Shown here: in pieces, positions 22,052 through 34,859 of the stretch
Position numbering within the stretch: position 1 is the first letter of the stretch
Layout: every line of letters begins with the position of its first letter
Origin: Xenoacremonium recifei
Lineage: Eukaryota; Ascomycota; Sordariomycetes; Hypocreales; Nectriaceae
DNA length: 64,000 nt
Direction: 5' to 3'
NCBI GenBank assembly: GCA_012184525.1
Contig: WOFQ01000036.1
Coordinates: 1-64,000 of the forward strand
Position numbers and translations under genes: made by a program
The notes under the pieces: model-generated
Seen by the model: only the letters and a program-made list of their open reading frames with translations
Told to the model about the DNA's origin: nothing
The model's database searches: none

Positions 22052-25000
22052 AGGGTGCGGGTAGTATTTGACAAGTGTGATATGTTAATGCAGGATTTTC
22101 GGGAATGTCAATGACGGGTCATGCAGCTATCTCTGACCAGACAAGAAATCATGACGTGGAGGATAAGTCGCGATGCATCACGGCTACGTTTGCTTGTTTT
22201 TGTAATGGCACATAATACCCTTTGTTTATCCATGTGCGGCCGCGACACATGGAACATAATTCACATCCCCCTTAGGTAGATGAAATTAGACGCTTGCTAG
22301 AGCATTTGTCCTCAATTGACGACGATTTTGTCACATTCCATCTTCCCATGCAATGGATGCGCCTACCGGCTTCGACAGTTGTGAAGCTGGTATGAGCGGT
22401 TGCCATCTGAACAAGATTGGATAGTCAGAAAAGTACGAGTCTCGATAATCGGCATTGGAGGTGCATGCGTGAAATGCACACGTCCAGCAGAGCACTGTGT
22501 GGCTGCATCGGCTGTTGTGCGCAATCACGATGGCGAAGTGTTCCCTAGGTAGGTCTTTGCTGACTACTGGTACCCAAACTTACGATGAGAATATGTCCCT
22601 CAATAAGTCTCGTGTATGGATTTTCGCTATCCGCACACTCTGTGTCTGAATTGTCGCCATGCACTCAATCTGTTCTTAACTATTGTCATCCCTTCGTTTT
22701 TGATGGGTGCCATCTGATCAATGTTCGGGCTTCCCGGGGGGTGATGTAGTGGATCGTCTTACCCTATGGCGAAATTGAAAATTGATCCCCTCTCGAAGAG
22801 CATCGGGGTTGATAGGCCTGGGCATTGTGGCAGAGACTTTTGTCTTGTCAATAAATGACTAGTAGTGCTTGGGTTGGTGTAAGTTGTTATTGAATGGGTA
22901 GCTCGCTTCGTATTCAATGAGGGTTTTTGATAGTGAATGAGCATGCATGGAGTCGTGGTGAGATTTTGCAAGGAATGATGCACATGCGCCAATTGAACTG
23001 CTCAATTCCTAGATATGTAATAAATCTATTTTTCTTGTCTAGTAGACTATCCTATGAGTATGGTATAGTGAATGTGACTGCCAAGAACGAATTTCGAGTC
23101 TATTGAGGGCAGTTATTGACACGACTAAGCGAGATAATTGTTACGTGGCAAGATGTCGTATCGCCAGATTCACACACCTTGGGGACGAACGCGACAGCAT
23201 CGCCAACTGAATTGCTTGTCAATTGAAGAAGAAAAAAACACGCTTCAAGGGAATTGTACTTGTGAATGCTATTGATGGGAGTGATGATCCTTCGAGTGGT
23301 TGCTGCATAGCTCTCCCGTGGTTGGGCTCAAGCCTTCGAGAGCCCAACCTGTGCCGCCTCCAGTACAACACTAAGCAGCCAACAGTGCCCAAGTACATCT
23401 CTGGTAGAAACAAATGCAAACCTGGTGTATGTCTATCTTGGGCAAGTCATTGGCTGCGAGGTTATCATAGGAAAGGTTGGCGAGTGTCTGTCCGTCGCGA
23501 TGCGTCAATTGGCAGTGTTATTTGTAAGTGAGGTTGCAATGCCAGTTAGTGCCCAAAATTGCCATCTTTTCGTTTAATGGCAATTCCATGAAATTTTTTA
23601 CAATCATATATGTTTTGGGTACTTTCATTGTTGGAAAACTTCCTTTCGGAGGTTAGGAGCGCGGGATACATGATGTTATGGGGTGGTCATGGTAGAGTGT
23701 CATTCGGAGGGTGTCGGGCAAGCTAGGAAACGGCGCGCGATCACCAGAATGCATCACACCAACCCGAACGATCCACGTTTTATTAAATCAACGCATTTGG
23801 GCCTATTCAAATCCAAGCCTCCAGCTCTTATTGAGTGTATCACGGCAAGGGGTGTGCAGCTCTGCGGCAAACGCGCCCGCGAAGGACGGCTCAGGGGGAG
23901 TGTCATCCAGCGAGTTGGGAGCTTCTATGAAGAGAGACCTTCGTGAGTAAATCATCATGCACATTTTTAACGTCTTTTACGATACAATCACGACAGTTGC
24001 CCTCGTCTTGGGCCTGTGGCCTGACGCGCCGTGATGGTGAGATGGCGAGAGGTAAGATAAACAAAAGGACGGGAGCCACTCAACGGCAGTCCCGCGTATC
24101 CGCCAGGCCATTGAGGTCTCAGCAGACGACGTTGCGCGCGCACCACCAGAATTTACGAAGGCAATGGCTAGGAAGGATTCAATTTACGACCATGGTCGAG
24201 TGTTTTTCTGAGACTGATTACGGATTTACACGTCGGATTGCCTAGTTAGCCGGACCATCCTAGTTGCGATCTAGAGAGGCAGCCGGCCGCTTTTTAACCG
24301 CCTCTGATGGGCTGAAATAAGAAAAAGGAGCAGCCCGTCTGGAGAGGTGGTCAGAAGATGGATGGCCACTGATTGTTCGCAAGGAGGCGGTTGTATCTCG
24401 CAGCAGCCAAACACGGCAATCTTAGTCAGGATGCCACCACCCATGCTGCTCTGATCGGTCAAACAGCAGCCAGGCGCTGATTGGGTGGGATTGCTGGTGC
24501 CGACGAGCAGCTCCGAGACAAGGAGGGCGTTTGCTCGGGGGCGCTGGAGAAGTGTCTCTGATGCGAGGTGGCAGTCGGTTGACATTGAACCAAGGGTTAT
24601 TGTGGCGAGGGAGTTTCGTTAGCCTGATACCAGGCAAGGTACGTACTCTGGGGGTTGGTGGTCTGGAGGGGGCGCGATCCTGGATTGCCAGAGCGCAGTT
24701 TCCCGGGGAAGTGAGTCCTGTAGCACACGCTTCGATCGATTGATTGCATGAGCACAGCAGGCCCGTCAAGTCAATCACAGATGGCTGCGCGTGCGCGGTC
24801 TGCTTTGGGCCGTTTGCAACGGTGCAGTGGTGAGGGAGGCCAGGCCAGTGAGGTGAGTGGGCGTTGAACGACGTGTTTACTCTTACCAAGAGGAGCCCTA
24901 GACCGAACTGAGTCCTCAGGCTAGTACTAACACTCACTCCTCCTTCCTCCCCTTCTCCAATCCAACCCGACCCGACCTGGCCTGTCACCTTGGAACCTGC

Positions 25001-25949
25001 CTGACCCAACTGAACTTGACCCTCCGTCCTTCCTTCCTGCTGAGACGAGACGAGACGTCCATTTATCTATCAAAAGCCAGGTAACCGCGGCGTCTGAGGG
25101 TTTCCCTTCTGCATCTGTCAGGCGTCCCCGTCCGTCAAGCGCCTAGCCGTCAAGCCGCCGTCGACCAACCCGGAAGGACCTGAACCTGGAAGGCAGCGAG
25201 TCCCGTCCGTGCCCCCCTTTGGCTCTTTGGCCCTTGTCTGTGTCCCCTTCCTTCCTTCCATTCGGGATCCATCCGCCCTCAAGCACGCACGCACGCACGC
25301 TGCTTCCCGCTTGCACGCTTTCACGCTTTCCCGCGACGCGCCTGCTTTTGCGACTGACGGCAACTGCGACTGCAACTGCACCGGCTTGCGCCTGCCTGTT
25401 GAGCCACTGCCATCTTCTCTTCCAGTCTGGCATTCATCTCTCCTTCTCTTCTGCATCTTCTCAACAACTTCACCTCCCTCCTCTCCCCAGCCACACGTGT
25501 AATTGTTGTGCTTGACGCAGTCGGGCACTCGTTTTTCCTTCTCCCTTTTACCGCTCACTCTTGTCATTGCCGGCATTTCCTTGACTGTTGTTTCTCTTGG
25601 AGTGGCTTGATCATCTTACCTTGCCTTGTTGTTCTTGTGTTCTGACGCGGGGCAAGAGGAACGCCTCGTTTTGCCGAGTCTCTCACTTTGACGGAGCTGA
25701 CGCTCACTTTCCTTTCACACCCACTTTCTCCTCATATTCGCGCTTGTAACAGCGGGCGCGCGTTGGGTCGAGTCTAGAGCCTCAGATCCCCTTCACAACC
25801 TTCCGGGGACCTAACCCAAATCTCCTTCAACACCACACTCTCTCTTCTCTTGTCAACCTACCTTTCCTCCGGACTACAACATCGCGAATGTTTTCCTGCC
25901 GCTAGTTTTCCACAACACGAGATCGTTTCCCCCTTTCGGCGCGCTCGTC
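22052..25949. other. long intergenic region, partly AT-rich
   Basis: About 3.9 kb without a supported gene. From about 22200 to 23680 composition is more AT-rich than the flanking genes and TTGA/CAAT words are frequent. This could be mutated repeat DNA, but no protein remnant could be recognised. From about 24900 the plus strand becomes pyrimidine-rich, with CACG repeats near 25283-25300, leading into the ash1-like gene. Short frames on both strands show no domain. Confidence 0.5.
25640..25949 (+). promoter_or_regulatory. pyrimidine-rich leader of the ASH1-like gene
   Basis: The plus strand ahead of the ATG at 25950 is CT-rich (TTTCACACCCACTTTCTCCTC, CACACTCTCTCTTCTCTTG regions), consistent with a fungal 5' leader. 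No consensus transcription-factor site is claimed. Confidence 0.35.
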
Positions 25950-28493
25950 ATGTCTCTCATCCCGCCTGAGGACAGCTTCTACACAGCTGCGGCCGAGGAC
26001 ACTACCGAGACCTCGTCCCTGTCGACGCCTCCTACCACGATCGCCGACAGCTCCAGCGCGCACTCCGAGTCTCCCAAGCAAAGCGATACCGTCGTCATCC
26101 CTCACGTGCCCGTGCCTCGAAACCGTCCCGACATCGCACCCACGGCTACTGCGCGTCGCGCTCGGAGATCGACCAGCAATGTTACCTACAACCTTGCCCA
26201 ATTGAGTGGTACAGCAGGTCATGGATGGAGACGAGCTAAAGGCGACGACGTCGACGAAGAGCGATGGCAGCGACGACGAGACCGAATCGCTGGGCGCGTC
26301 AAGCAGGAGGCCTCAGAAAGTCCACAGGCTAAGATCACTGTCGCGACTGAGAGTCCTACCCATAGCAACATTGACGCGTTGGAGCCCCAGGAGTCCCCTC
26401 AAGTGCTAGAAGCCACGCGCACGCGAGTTGAGGCGCAAGGATCCCCGCGATCCCAACGGACACCGCAGCCCTCCGAGCCCAAGCGACCTTCGCGCATAAC
26501 TCTACGCGTCAACAAGCCCTCGGCTGTTTCCAACTTGACAGATAAGCTCTCGAAACTTGGCAAGCGGAATCGCAAGACGAAGAAACCGGAACCTAAGCCA
26601 ACAAAGCCAATGTCGCGTGAATTGCGCCGCTTGCAGGACACAAAGGAGTTTTCGCATGTTGATGAACAGCCCGTTGTCCATACCGTCTGGTCCAACGGAA
26701 AATTCGTCGACCCGAAGAAAGCCAAGAAGCCCGAGCCTAAGAAGCGCAAGGCACAAGAGATTTCCGAGGGATCGAAGGAAGAGGAGGAGCCAATCACGAA
26801 CATCCGAAAGCGTCGCCAAAAGAAGTATCTGGATAAGGGCCTTTACTCTGGTCAGGAGACTCCGCAGGATATGACGCTGTGCCTTTCTAAGCCCGAAAAG
26901 AAGAAGCTTGCTGCACTTCCGGAGCTTGCCGCCAGCGGTCGCGAGAACAAGACAATGCCGCTGCCCATCTTCGCGGGGTTGCGCACACTCATTCACGGAC
27001 GCGACTTCAAGCTTCCCTACCACATCTGCAACCCTCTGCCTCCAGGACAACCCAAACCCGATGAGTGGAAGAAGATGACCAAGAGTAAGACTTACATTGC
27101 CCAACCTGCAACAGTACCAAACACTGACAATGCTCTGAAGACCGCTTTATTGGCGAATCTAGAGACTACTGGAGAAAGTCGCCTCACTTCCATGACTATT
27201 CGTCTAAATGCGTCTGTACACCGGAAGATGGTTGTGGCGAGAGCTGCCAGAATCGCATCATGCTCTACGAATGTGATGACCAAAATTGCAATGCCGGCAA
27301 GAAGTACTGCTCCAATCGTGCTTTTGCTACACTGACCGCTCGACGGAACAAGGGAGGAAAGTATCGGGTCGGTGTTGAAGTCATCAAGACTTCGGACCGT
27401 GGTTATGGTGTTCGCAGCAACCGGTGCTTCAAACCCAACCAGATTATTATGGAGTACGCTGGAGAGATTATCACCGAGGAAGAATGCGAGCGTCGCATGA
27501 CGGAGGTCTACAAGGACAATGAAGTGAGTGCCTCCCTGAGTTTGAGATGTGCCGTTACTGACGCGATCAAAGTGCTACTACTTGATGAGTTTCGACCAAA
27601 ACATGATCATCGATGCTACTACTGGTAGTATCGCTCGATTCGTCAACCACAGTTGCAACCCGAACTGCAGAATGATTAAATGGATCGTCTCAGGTCAACC
27701 CAGAATGGCTCTCTTTGCGGGAGACAAGCCCATCATGACGGGCGATGAATTGACGTATGACTACAACTTTGATCCCTTTTCGGCAAAGAACGTGCAGAAA
27801 TGTCTCTGCGGAGAGCCGAACTGCCGCGGTGTGCTTGGCCCGAAGCCCCGTGAAGTCAAGCCGCCGAAGGATATCAAGGGCGCTGTCAAAGCGACGGTTA
27901 AGGCTGGAAAGCGCAAGCTGAAAGAGTTGGTTGGTGATGATGAGGCAGCCGGACACAAAGCCAAGAAGCGCAAAATCCAGCCAGCGAAGGGCGTTAAGAG
28001 GTCGATTTCTGCTGCTGGTGTTAAGGTCGCCAAAGGCGCTACCTCGGCCATTCGCAGGGCAATCGCAAACAAGGCAAAGAAGACGACGGTGCTTGCGAAA
28101 ACGGCTGTCAACCGACGAGCCTCGACGGGAGAATCACTGCAGAAGACGACAACAAAGCGCATTGTTAAGACTTATGGCAGACCGTCCCCGCGGCAAAGAT
28201 TCTCGACGGGGGCATTGGGTTATGACACCATAGTCGCCGAGGAGACGGAAGTGACCAAGACGATTACGAAGACGACGCCGATGAAAAGGACCGCTATTAT
28301 GACAGGCACACGCGTGCGCCACTCCCTTGGACCGGTGTCATCACCTCGAGCAGCGATTGAGCTTCCACGATCGGACACTGTTCAGGTGGCGGAACCTCGA
28401 GCAGACAGTGTCATGGTGGCAGAGCCTGCAGCTGACAGTGTCCAAGTGGCAGAGCCTCCAGCCGACAGTGTCATGGTGGTGGCCGCTGAGTAG
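25950..28493 (+). CDS. ash1-like: ASH1-like SET-domain histone H3K36 methyltransferase
   Basis: Three exons, 25950-27084, 27141-27523 and 27573-28493, encode 812 aa. The first intron (56 nt, GTAAGA donor, CTGAC branch point) shifts the frame into NRFIGESRDYWRK. An AWS cysteine cluster follows: SKCVCTPEDGCGESCQNR and YECDDQNCNAGKKYCSNR, about residues 400-440. The SET domain (about 450-572) contains RGYGV, EYAGEII, RFVNHSCNPN (531-537) and GDELTYDYNFD. A post-SET CLCGEPNCRG sits at 584-591. AWS-SET-post-SET without WW or SRI domains points to the ASH1/NSD branch and not to Set2. It is expected to methylate H3 lysine 36 in the nucleus. The long N-terminus is disordered with basic clusters. The C-terminal third is Lys/Ala-rich, resembling linker-histone tails, and ends in a short tandem peptide repeat. 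No PHD, bromo or BAH domain is present, as is usual in fungi. Confidence 0.92.
28376..28490 (+). repeat. 12-codon tandem repeat in ASH1-like C-terminus
   Basis: Four imperfect copies of a 36-bp unit encode D(T/S)VQVAEPxA / DSVMVAEPxA at the very end of the protein. The last copy degenerates into VVAAE before the stop. The DNA copies differ at third positions and alternate CAG-GTG/CAA-GTG with ATG-GTG, so the array is not freshly duplicated. Confidence 0.85.
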
Positions 28494-30201
28494 TTTCTCT
28501 CGATTTTCGGTTCAACACACGAGGGTTGGGTTTATTTCATGGCTTTGGGACGGATGATTGCGAAGGATGGAGGTAGTGATCTCATTTGCTTACTTTATTT
28601 TATTCTAGGCGTCGTGGCGCACGCGACTTGACATGTTTGTACAATAAGGGGCTAGAGGAGACGGAAGGCGGTCTGTTAAATGCTTTCTTTTTAGGGAATT
28701 TGCTGGCTCTTATTGCTTTTGTTATTGTCGCGTGGTGCCTTTGGCTTCTTACCTTTCGTTTTTCCTTGTTTCTATTCACGGGATGGAATGGAACGGGAGG
28801 GGATGAACATAAACGCATGGTTGGGTGGAGTTGGAGGTTTATCACGAGACTCTTTGCTGATGAATTGCTATTCGTATGTAATTTCCTAATGTGGCAGAAT
28901 TGTGAGCGAGCCAAAGCGGTGCGTGAGTGAAAGCATGTGAAGTGAGCGTGTCGTCATCAAGGAGCCTAGAGTCGCGATGTGACTGAAATGTGCCTCATTG
29001 CATTGCAAGAGACGGGAAACAACCTCAACTTCGTCATAGTTCTGTGGCTGTGCGTCCTTACCTCCTGGCCCTGGATAAAGCACCGTAAGATGCAAACGTG
29101 GTCCATCTCTGTATTAGTCACCATCTGCGCTCTCATCACGACTCATCCACGAACATGACCGGAGTTGTTTGTGAATGACACTTCCGCAAACCCCACTCGC
29201 GTACCACGATCCTCTGGCCGAAACCCGAGGTGGACGAGGCTACACCCCTAACGCAAAGACCAAAACCCAGTTCACGCCGCAGAGACATGTATCGGCAATC
29301 TTCCGAGCTCTCACGGGGGCGTGCAAGTCAAGCAGCCAACTGGGAGCCTCACATGCACAATGGCATCATCCCGAAGGCAGTCTGTGTTCCCGGATGTTAT
29401 CGGTGTTGCACCCGGCGGGAATATGTTGTGGGACGGGGACAAACACTGGGATCGCGGATGGGGTGGAACGTGTGGGAGGATGGATGGGTGCGAAGAGAAG
29501 AGAAGAGAAGTTTGAGAATGAATGGATGGATGAGGTGACTGGAGTTTGAGGTTCACGGAGGCGTGCGGTGCAGGCTCAGCCCCCTAGAGCCTCATTTTCG
29601 GACTTGGCCGATGGACGTCTGAGCTCCGGGCGAGCATACGAAGGAGAAGAAAAGTTGGAAAGACTGATTAGGGTCGGGCACTTTGGTGTGGATAGAGTGT
29701 GGTGAGGGGAATGTAGTTGACGTCGTGTATTGTGATGAGTTTAAGACTAAAAGTACGTGGTTTGGAAATAAGAAAAGGGGGGAAAATACAAAGAAGAAGG
29801 AGAAAAGAAATTACATGAGAGACAAGAAATCCAACGAAAACAGACCGAGTCCTGCAGATCTAAGTTCCTTTCCATACCGTGAGGTCTCTGTTCTTTCTTC
29901 CCTCTGACAACTCCAAGTTGGCCAACCCAAGAGCAGTTGGACTTCGGAATTATGCCGCAAAAACAGACTACCTCCAAAACCCAAATCAAATCTCTATCCC
30001 ATCGTGTCCCTCGTGAAATATCGTTCCCCCCCAGGAGTTGTCGCGATTGCTGAGCGGGAGTGTTGTTGAAGGCGCTCAGCCGGGATCCCGACAAGGATAT
30101 GGAGGGCTTGCAAGAACCCAAATCCGCGCGTGTAAATGATGAACCAGAAAGCAAAACAAATGAAAGAGAAGTGAAAGACGATGTGCCGGAAATGCTAGAG
30201 T
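28494..30201. other. intergenic region between convergent genes
   Basis: This is the 3' flank of the ash1-like gene (+) and of the small zinc protein gene (-). T-rich stretches after 28580 may carry the polyadenylation site. No gene with recognisable features is seen. A short GAAGA repeat occurs near 29492-29511, and an A/G-rich block lies at 29750-29830. Confidence 0.5.
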
Positions 30202-30339
30202 TCACTCGTTGCTGACCCAGTATGTCTCGAGATGGCAGTCGCGGCAGCGATGGTGCTGACACGAGTGACAGATGGGATTGAGCCGACGAGTCCATAGATC
30301 GCCGCAAGAGCAGCACGTCCAGTCTGTGTAGCGAGTCAT
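30202..30339 (-). CDS. tiny cysteine-rich zinc-binding protein
   Basis: A 45-aa frame opens MTRYTDWTCCSCGDLW and ends in TGA. It carries three Cys pairs plus histidines: CCSCG, CHSCQHHRC and RDCH. The arrangement is a compact zinc-ribbon-like knuckle, similar in style to small fungal WTCC-type proteins of unknown role. The frame is open further upstream but has no ATG there, so the first ATG, at 30339, is chosen. A separate upstream ATG near 30530 opens a short 25-codon frame and may be a leader ORF. An upstream exon cannot be excluded. The dense, regular Cys/His spacing is the main evidence for coding. Confidence 0.5.
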   Translation of the reverse strand: MTRYTDWTCCSCGDLWTRRLNPICHSCQHHRCRDCHLETYWVSNE

Positions 30340-33300
30340 CCTGGGAGTTTCCAAAGTAGGCGAGAAAGAAGGTCGTTTGAGAAAATCGAGAGAAATTGCT
30401 GAGAGTCCGGCTGTTGTAGCTGAATCGCTGAAGTTGTTCAAAAGCGTGGCTTGCTTAATCCTCCAGAACCGAAAAGCGACAGACCTGCTCCCTTAAATAC
30501 TAACATCTTTGGCATATAACTCACCTCGGGAGGGTTGTGTCGAACAGAAAAATAGCAAGGGCGATGACGATGCCATGCCCAGCACCCCAAACCACCACCG
30601 AAAGTCTTTGTACGTTGGCTTCACGAAGATTCAACAATCCACCTCGCTCTAAGGGGCGCAGGTTTCGGTGAAGTTTTGCCACGCAAACAACAGAAACACC
30701 GGGAAATAGAGTGAGGCATGGTGGTTGACGATGTGATTGCGTCTAATCGCCTCCGTGGAGGTGGACGAGCGTATCTTGCGAGACGTTAGCAAACAAGAGG
30801 ATAACTTAGCATGTGCCTTGAGGTGTGTGTCCATTGGTACCCAAGAGCTCCGTGGATGAAGCCTCGTGAATGTCCCTATGTCATGCGAACACCGGGAGGC
30901 GAGTTGTTGCAAATGGTTGGCGCTCCTTTCGCGATGGCCTTGGTTTGGGATAACTGGCGCTGTGCAAAGCCACAGCTCGTTGAACTCAGCCACTCCAGGA
31001 AGACCGGTCTCGGCGTAGACTCTCTATCTTGCGTTGAAGTGGTCCTGAGCAGCCGATCTTTCATTTGGTCCATGTGGCATTCCGCGACGATCTGAGAGAG
31101 AGAGCCTCAATTAGAACCATATTGAAGCAAGTATTTCCAGATGTAGTTTACCGCAGCAAACCCTTTATCTTCTTGCTTTCCCTCCCTGCTTTCTTTCCTG
31201 ATTTCTTGAATCTGGCATGAAAGAGATGCCGAAAGTCGCAGGTATCCGGTGGTAGCCCTATAAGGCAAACGAATCGTGACCGGCTCCGCCTCAGCATCCT
31301 CTGCTTCGCTGGCCGCGGCCGACCCTCTTCTTTTGGTTGCCGGATTGTTGCCTCACGATCAAAGGATGATCCAGCTGTTGTGGACGGACCAGTCTATGAT
31401 TTTCGGAAGATTGTTTGTCGGCGACCACCAGAAGGCAGCCGGCATTCCGCGCTGCATCGCAATTGATGTTACTCCAGGGCGAGCACCAGGTCACCGTTAC
31501 TCCAAGCTGTGGATATAGAGTCCTGATGACTCCTAATTGTTGCGTTTGGAAATTAACGCCCGGGTGTGCACTTCTTCGAAGGCATGCCAAACCGGGGCTG
31601 ATGCTCTTGATGGCAGTACATGGTAAACCCTTCTTGGCAAGACCTGACGCCTCGCATGTAGCTGGGAGATGAGCCTCCTTCTGGCAATGTCGGCAGCTAA
31701 ATTTGTGACAATCAGGGCCGTACGCATGCCAGGTCCGGAGAAATAGCTTCGAGGTAGCTGGACAGCGTCAGTGAGGCATCTCGCATATTAGGGTGCAATG
31801 ACACGAGTGCTAATGTGATGTAGGCCTGTAAGCACCGTTGGTACAGCCCTGTAGCTCCCCGACAGAACGTCAACCCGCAGCGGACCAACTTATTCTGGTC
31901 AGATGGGAATGGATTCTCGGAAATTGTGAACTATTTTGCTGGACTTCGAGAGCCATCGCTGACGGCCTGGTAGGCCAGAGTCATGTCAGGAGTTATGAGG
32001 AACGGGAATTCGTCAGTTGCTTGGTTGGCCCTGGGCTACCTCATGGAGGCACTTGCTGATGGCTTGGGTAGTCGTTACCGGTCTGCCCACAGTCTAGAAT
32101 GTTAGAGCGATACCAAATTTCAGTTCATGCGGGTGCTCACTCCTTTCTAAGAGACCTGGCCGAAGGACTGCGGAAGCGTCAAGGCCACCATTTATTGTTT
32201 CACTGCTCCTTGTTGTCATTGACACTCCGGATGATACTTAGGGCAGATGTTAGAGTCCGGTTCGGAGTCTGTCGCGAAGAAAATAATCACATCAAAGAGG
32301 TTTTCAGCAACAGACTGAAGCTGTCAGTGAGGAGTTATTCACAGAAGATTGATTATACTGACTGCATCCACTGATAAGACGTGCATTACCACGGTATTTC
32401 GGCGACATCGAATAAGAGAATCAACTGAACCGGCGGTTTGACGAAGTTCATCGGTAGATCTAGTACCACGGAAGCCCATCGACGGCGTTGCAGGCGGGGC
32501 TCAGAGATATACTGCTCCTTCCAGGATGCGGCTCAAGTAAACTGCGTCTGGAAGCCTCATTTGTGAGGTTTACAATGCCTTCCAATGGTAAATGGGTCAT
32601 CAAGAGACCGTCTCAGGTCAATTGCATCTTCAAGCATCACTTGTGAGGTTTGTACTGCCTTTCAATTCTGTGAATAGGTTACCTGAAACAGCCTCAGTGG
32701 CGTCTACCGGGCGAAGAGGGCAGACTGTCGAGTTGACCAGTTACAGTACCGCCAATATGGATGCCAAATCACAATGCGATGGGAGCTCAAAGGTTATTCG
32801 ACGCCCATTGGTAGATCTTTGGCGCGGTTGGGTCGGTGAGGCTCAATGCGTAAGCGGGAAAGGCACATTTCGGTATTCGCTGACTGACTACCTATTTGAG
32901 GTGCTGTATTGAGGTGACTCGGCGGTGTAGGCAGTCGCCTTGAAGTTGGAAAGGCGCCGATGAGGAATTTGCACATGGTCTGAGGTGCACTCTTTGACCA
33001 TCTTCCTCTCCGAAGATCTGTTGATGATCTCTTCAGGGCTCGCTCCGTAGGATCTGATCCACCATCCTCCTCGGAGGACCGAAGTGATGTTACCGATACG
33101 GTGAGGTCTGCGGGATTTGAGGTGCCATGAGCATGAAAGACACACTTCTTGGAAAAGACGTTACAAGGCGCAGCTCACCTACTGTTTCTAAGGTGGACAT
33201 ACCGGGGTCCTGCCTGGGATTTGGCCAAGGCTTAGAGCAGAGCTCATGGGATGGGAAACATTTTTCCCTCCCACTCATTATGGATGTTGGATACTGTATG

Positions 33301-33800
33301 CCATAAACGAACTTACCGACAAGCACCTGTTCAAGTTGGGTGAAGGACGTAGTCAAGTAAAGATTCCCAATCTTACCTAAGGTACCTGATGAAGGAAGGA
33401 CAGACCAAAGAGATAGAATGGATGCCTATACTGGGAAGGAGTGAACCTACAGTAGCAACATCCACGAGGAAGGTACGGACCACCCTGAGCCAAAAGAATC
33501 CCAGCCCTGATCAGGCCTCAAACCAAATGTCTAATTCTTGGTCATACTCCATAACTACATAATTGATTCTCAAAAAGTACCATCTCTAGGTCGCCTGTCA
33601 TCGCTCCCCTCGGCAGACTCATTGTTGGCATTGGTTGAAGTTTTCTTGCATGCTCAGCTCTGCACTCGGCATCACGATGTTCAAGTACGTGTCCGCGAAA
33701 CTTGACGGCGCAAACCAGGCAGAGTAGCATTGTCGAAATGTCCGAGTCGCTAGCGATTCCTTCATTGCCTCCCCGACCACGGGTGGCTGGCAACGCTTTA
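30340..33800. other. gene-poor stretch with repeats
   Basis: No supported gene. Frames of 60-115 codons on both strands have no recognisable motif. A direct tandem duplication lies at 32531-32690. The region merges into the gag-like island that follows and may be decayed mobile-element DNA. Confidence 0.45.
32531..32690. repeat. diverged 80-bp tandem duplication
   Basis: Two adjacent 80-bp units share the words TTGTGAGGTTT (32561 and 32641), TGCCTTCCAAT/TGCCTTTCAAT and CTCAAGTAAACTGC/CTCAGGTCAATTGC in the same order. Divergence is substantial, indicating an old event. No open reading frame spans both units. Confidence 0.65.
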
Positions 33801-33814
33801 GTCCAGATGGCAAG

Positions 33815-34210
33815 TATGCCTGGAGGTCGAATGAGTGGTATCCGAGGCAATTCCTTCCTCCCAGACACCCGAAGAAAAGGGTCACGGCCCTCGTTAGCTT
33901 GGAGGGCGGACCTGCGAAGGAAGGCAAGCATCAGTACCATCCGACCAGTCAAAAAGCAAACAAACCCGATCCTTGATCGCCCACACGCTACGTCTCACAC
34001 CTCACACTTCACAATCATCAAACCTCATCTCTATCCCTCCGCCTCTAGCCGCCCCTTGCTCCCACCCACCTCACGGTGGTGGGAGACATCAACGGCTGTG
34101 CGATCAACGGGGGGCGGGGGCGAGGCTATGAACGCCTTCGTCAGAACTCGGGCTATACCGAGCAAGCAAACAAGGCGCCAATTCCTAGTGTGAATACTGG
34201 GGTGTGCGAA
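33815..34210 (-). repeat. duplicated segment, copy A
   Basis: This roughly 0.4-kb segment recurs in diverged form at 34860-35235. Shared landmarks are GAGGTCGA..CCGAGGCAA, CCTCGTTAG, AAGGAAGG(C/T)AAGCATCAG, ACCGAGCAAGCAAA and CAATTCCTAGTGTGAATACT. Read on the minus strand, both copies give HTRNWR followed by RVL(T/A)KAF, and later KELPRIPLIRPPG against NKLPRVTLGRPPG. It could be an LTR-like repeat or half of a tandem gene-fragment duplication. Confidence 0.6.
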
Positions 34211-34326
34211 ACTCTCCTCAAATCCGGGCGCCGTTGGAAGAGCCACGGTTTACCTTGATTACCTAGGTCTCCGGGTGCTGAGGACGACGACTTGGTCCGG
34301 GACTCGGGTGATATTAGGGATATTGG

Positions 34327-34713
34327 CTATCCCATATGGCCCCATTCTCGGCATTTGAAACACCAGTAGTAATCCGGGTCATCGTTTCTCTGGGCCACCG
34401 AGAATCCCACAGCTGGTCGAGCTGGCAGTAGTGCTTGATTTCGCTGCGAGGTACGTTCATCTTCCAACTGTGCTACGCGATTCGCAGTCATGATTTGTTG
34501 CGTTTCGAAACTCTTCGCCAGTCCAGTCAGTGCCTCTGTGTTGCGCATCAGAATATTCCAGGGACCTGGGTCACCCGCTGAATCGAGGTCGTCCTCCCAG
34601 GTAGTGACATCTTCAGACGCAGAGGACCTGCAATCCAGGATGGTACGTTTGATGTCGCCAAAAGTCAGGCTCTCCTGGGCAACCGATCCTCGGAGTTTCT
34701 GCTCAGCATAGTA
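34327..34713 (-). pseudogene. gag-like fragment with truncated zinc knuckle
   Basis: On the minus strand a frame stays open from just after a stop near 34745 to the TAG at 34327-34329. There is a methionine at 34548, but coding-like sequence (AEQKLRGSVAQESLTFGD) continues upstream of it without ATG. The C-terminus reads YYWCFKCREWGHMG and then stops: a CX2CX4H retroviral-type zinc knuckle lacking its last Cys because of the TAG. Such knuckles are typical of LTR-retrotransposon gag proteins. No protease, reverse transcriptase or integrase piece was found nearby, so this is at most an internally deleted or non-autonomous element. The two duplicated segments, copies A and B, lie on either side of it. 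Confidence 0.5.
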
Positions 34714-34859
34714 AGCAATTCCAAGGTGCGTTTCTGTATCTACTTCCTACTCACTTACCACCCTCTTCTTGTGTTAATCACATTACCTCCGACATGGATG
34801 ATTCGACTCCTCACGACATTGCCCAGAAGCTCTGGGTTGACCCGGCTGACAACATCGAG

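Noticed and set aside
24422..25009. 195-codon minus-strand frame
   Set aside because: Ser/Pro/Arg-rich with no domain; it lies in the upstream region of the ash1-like gene.
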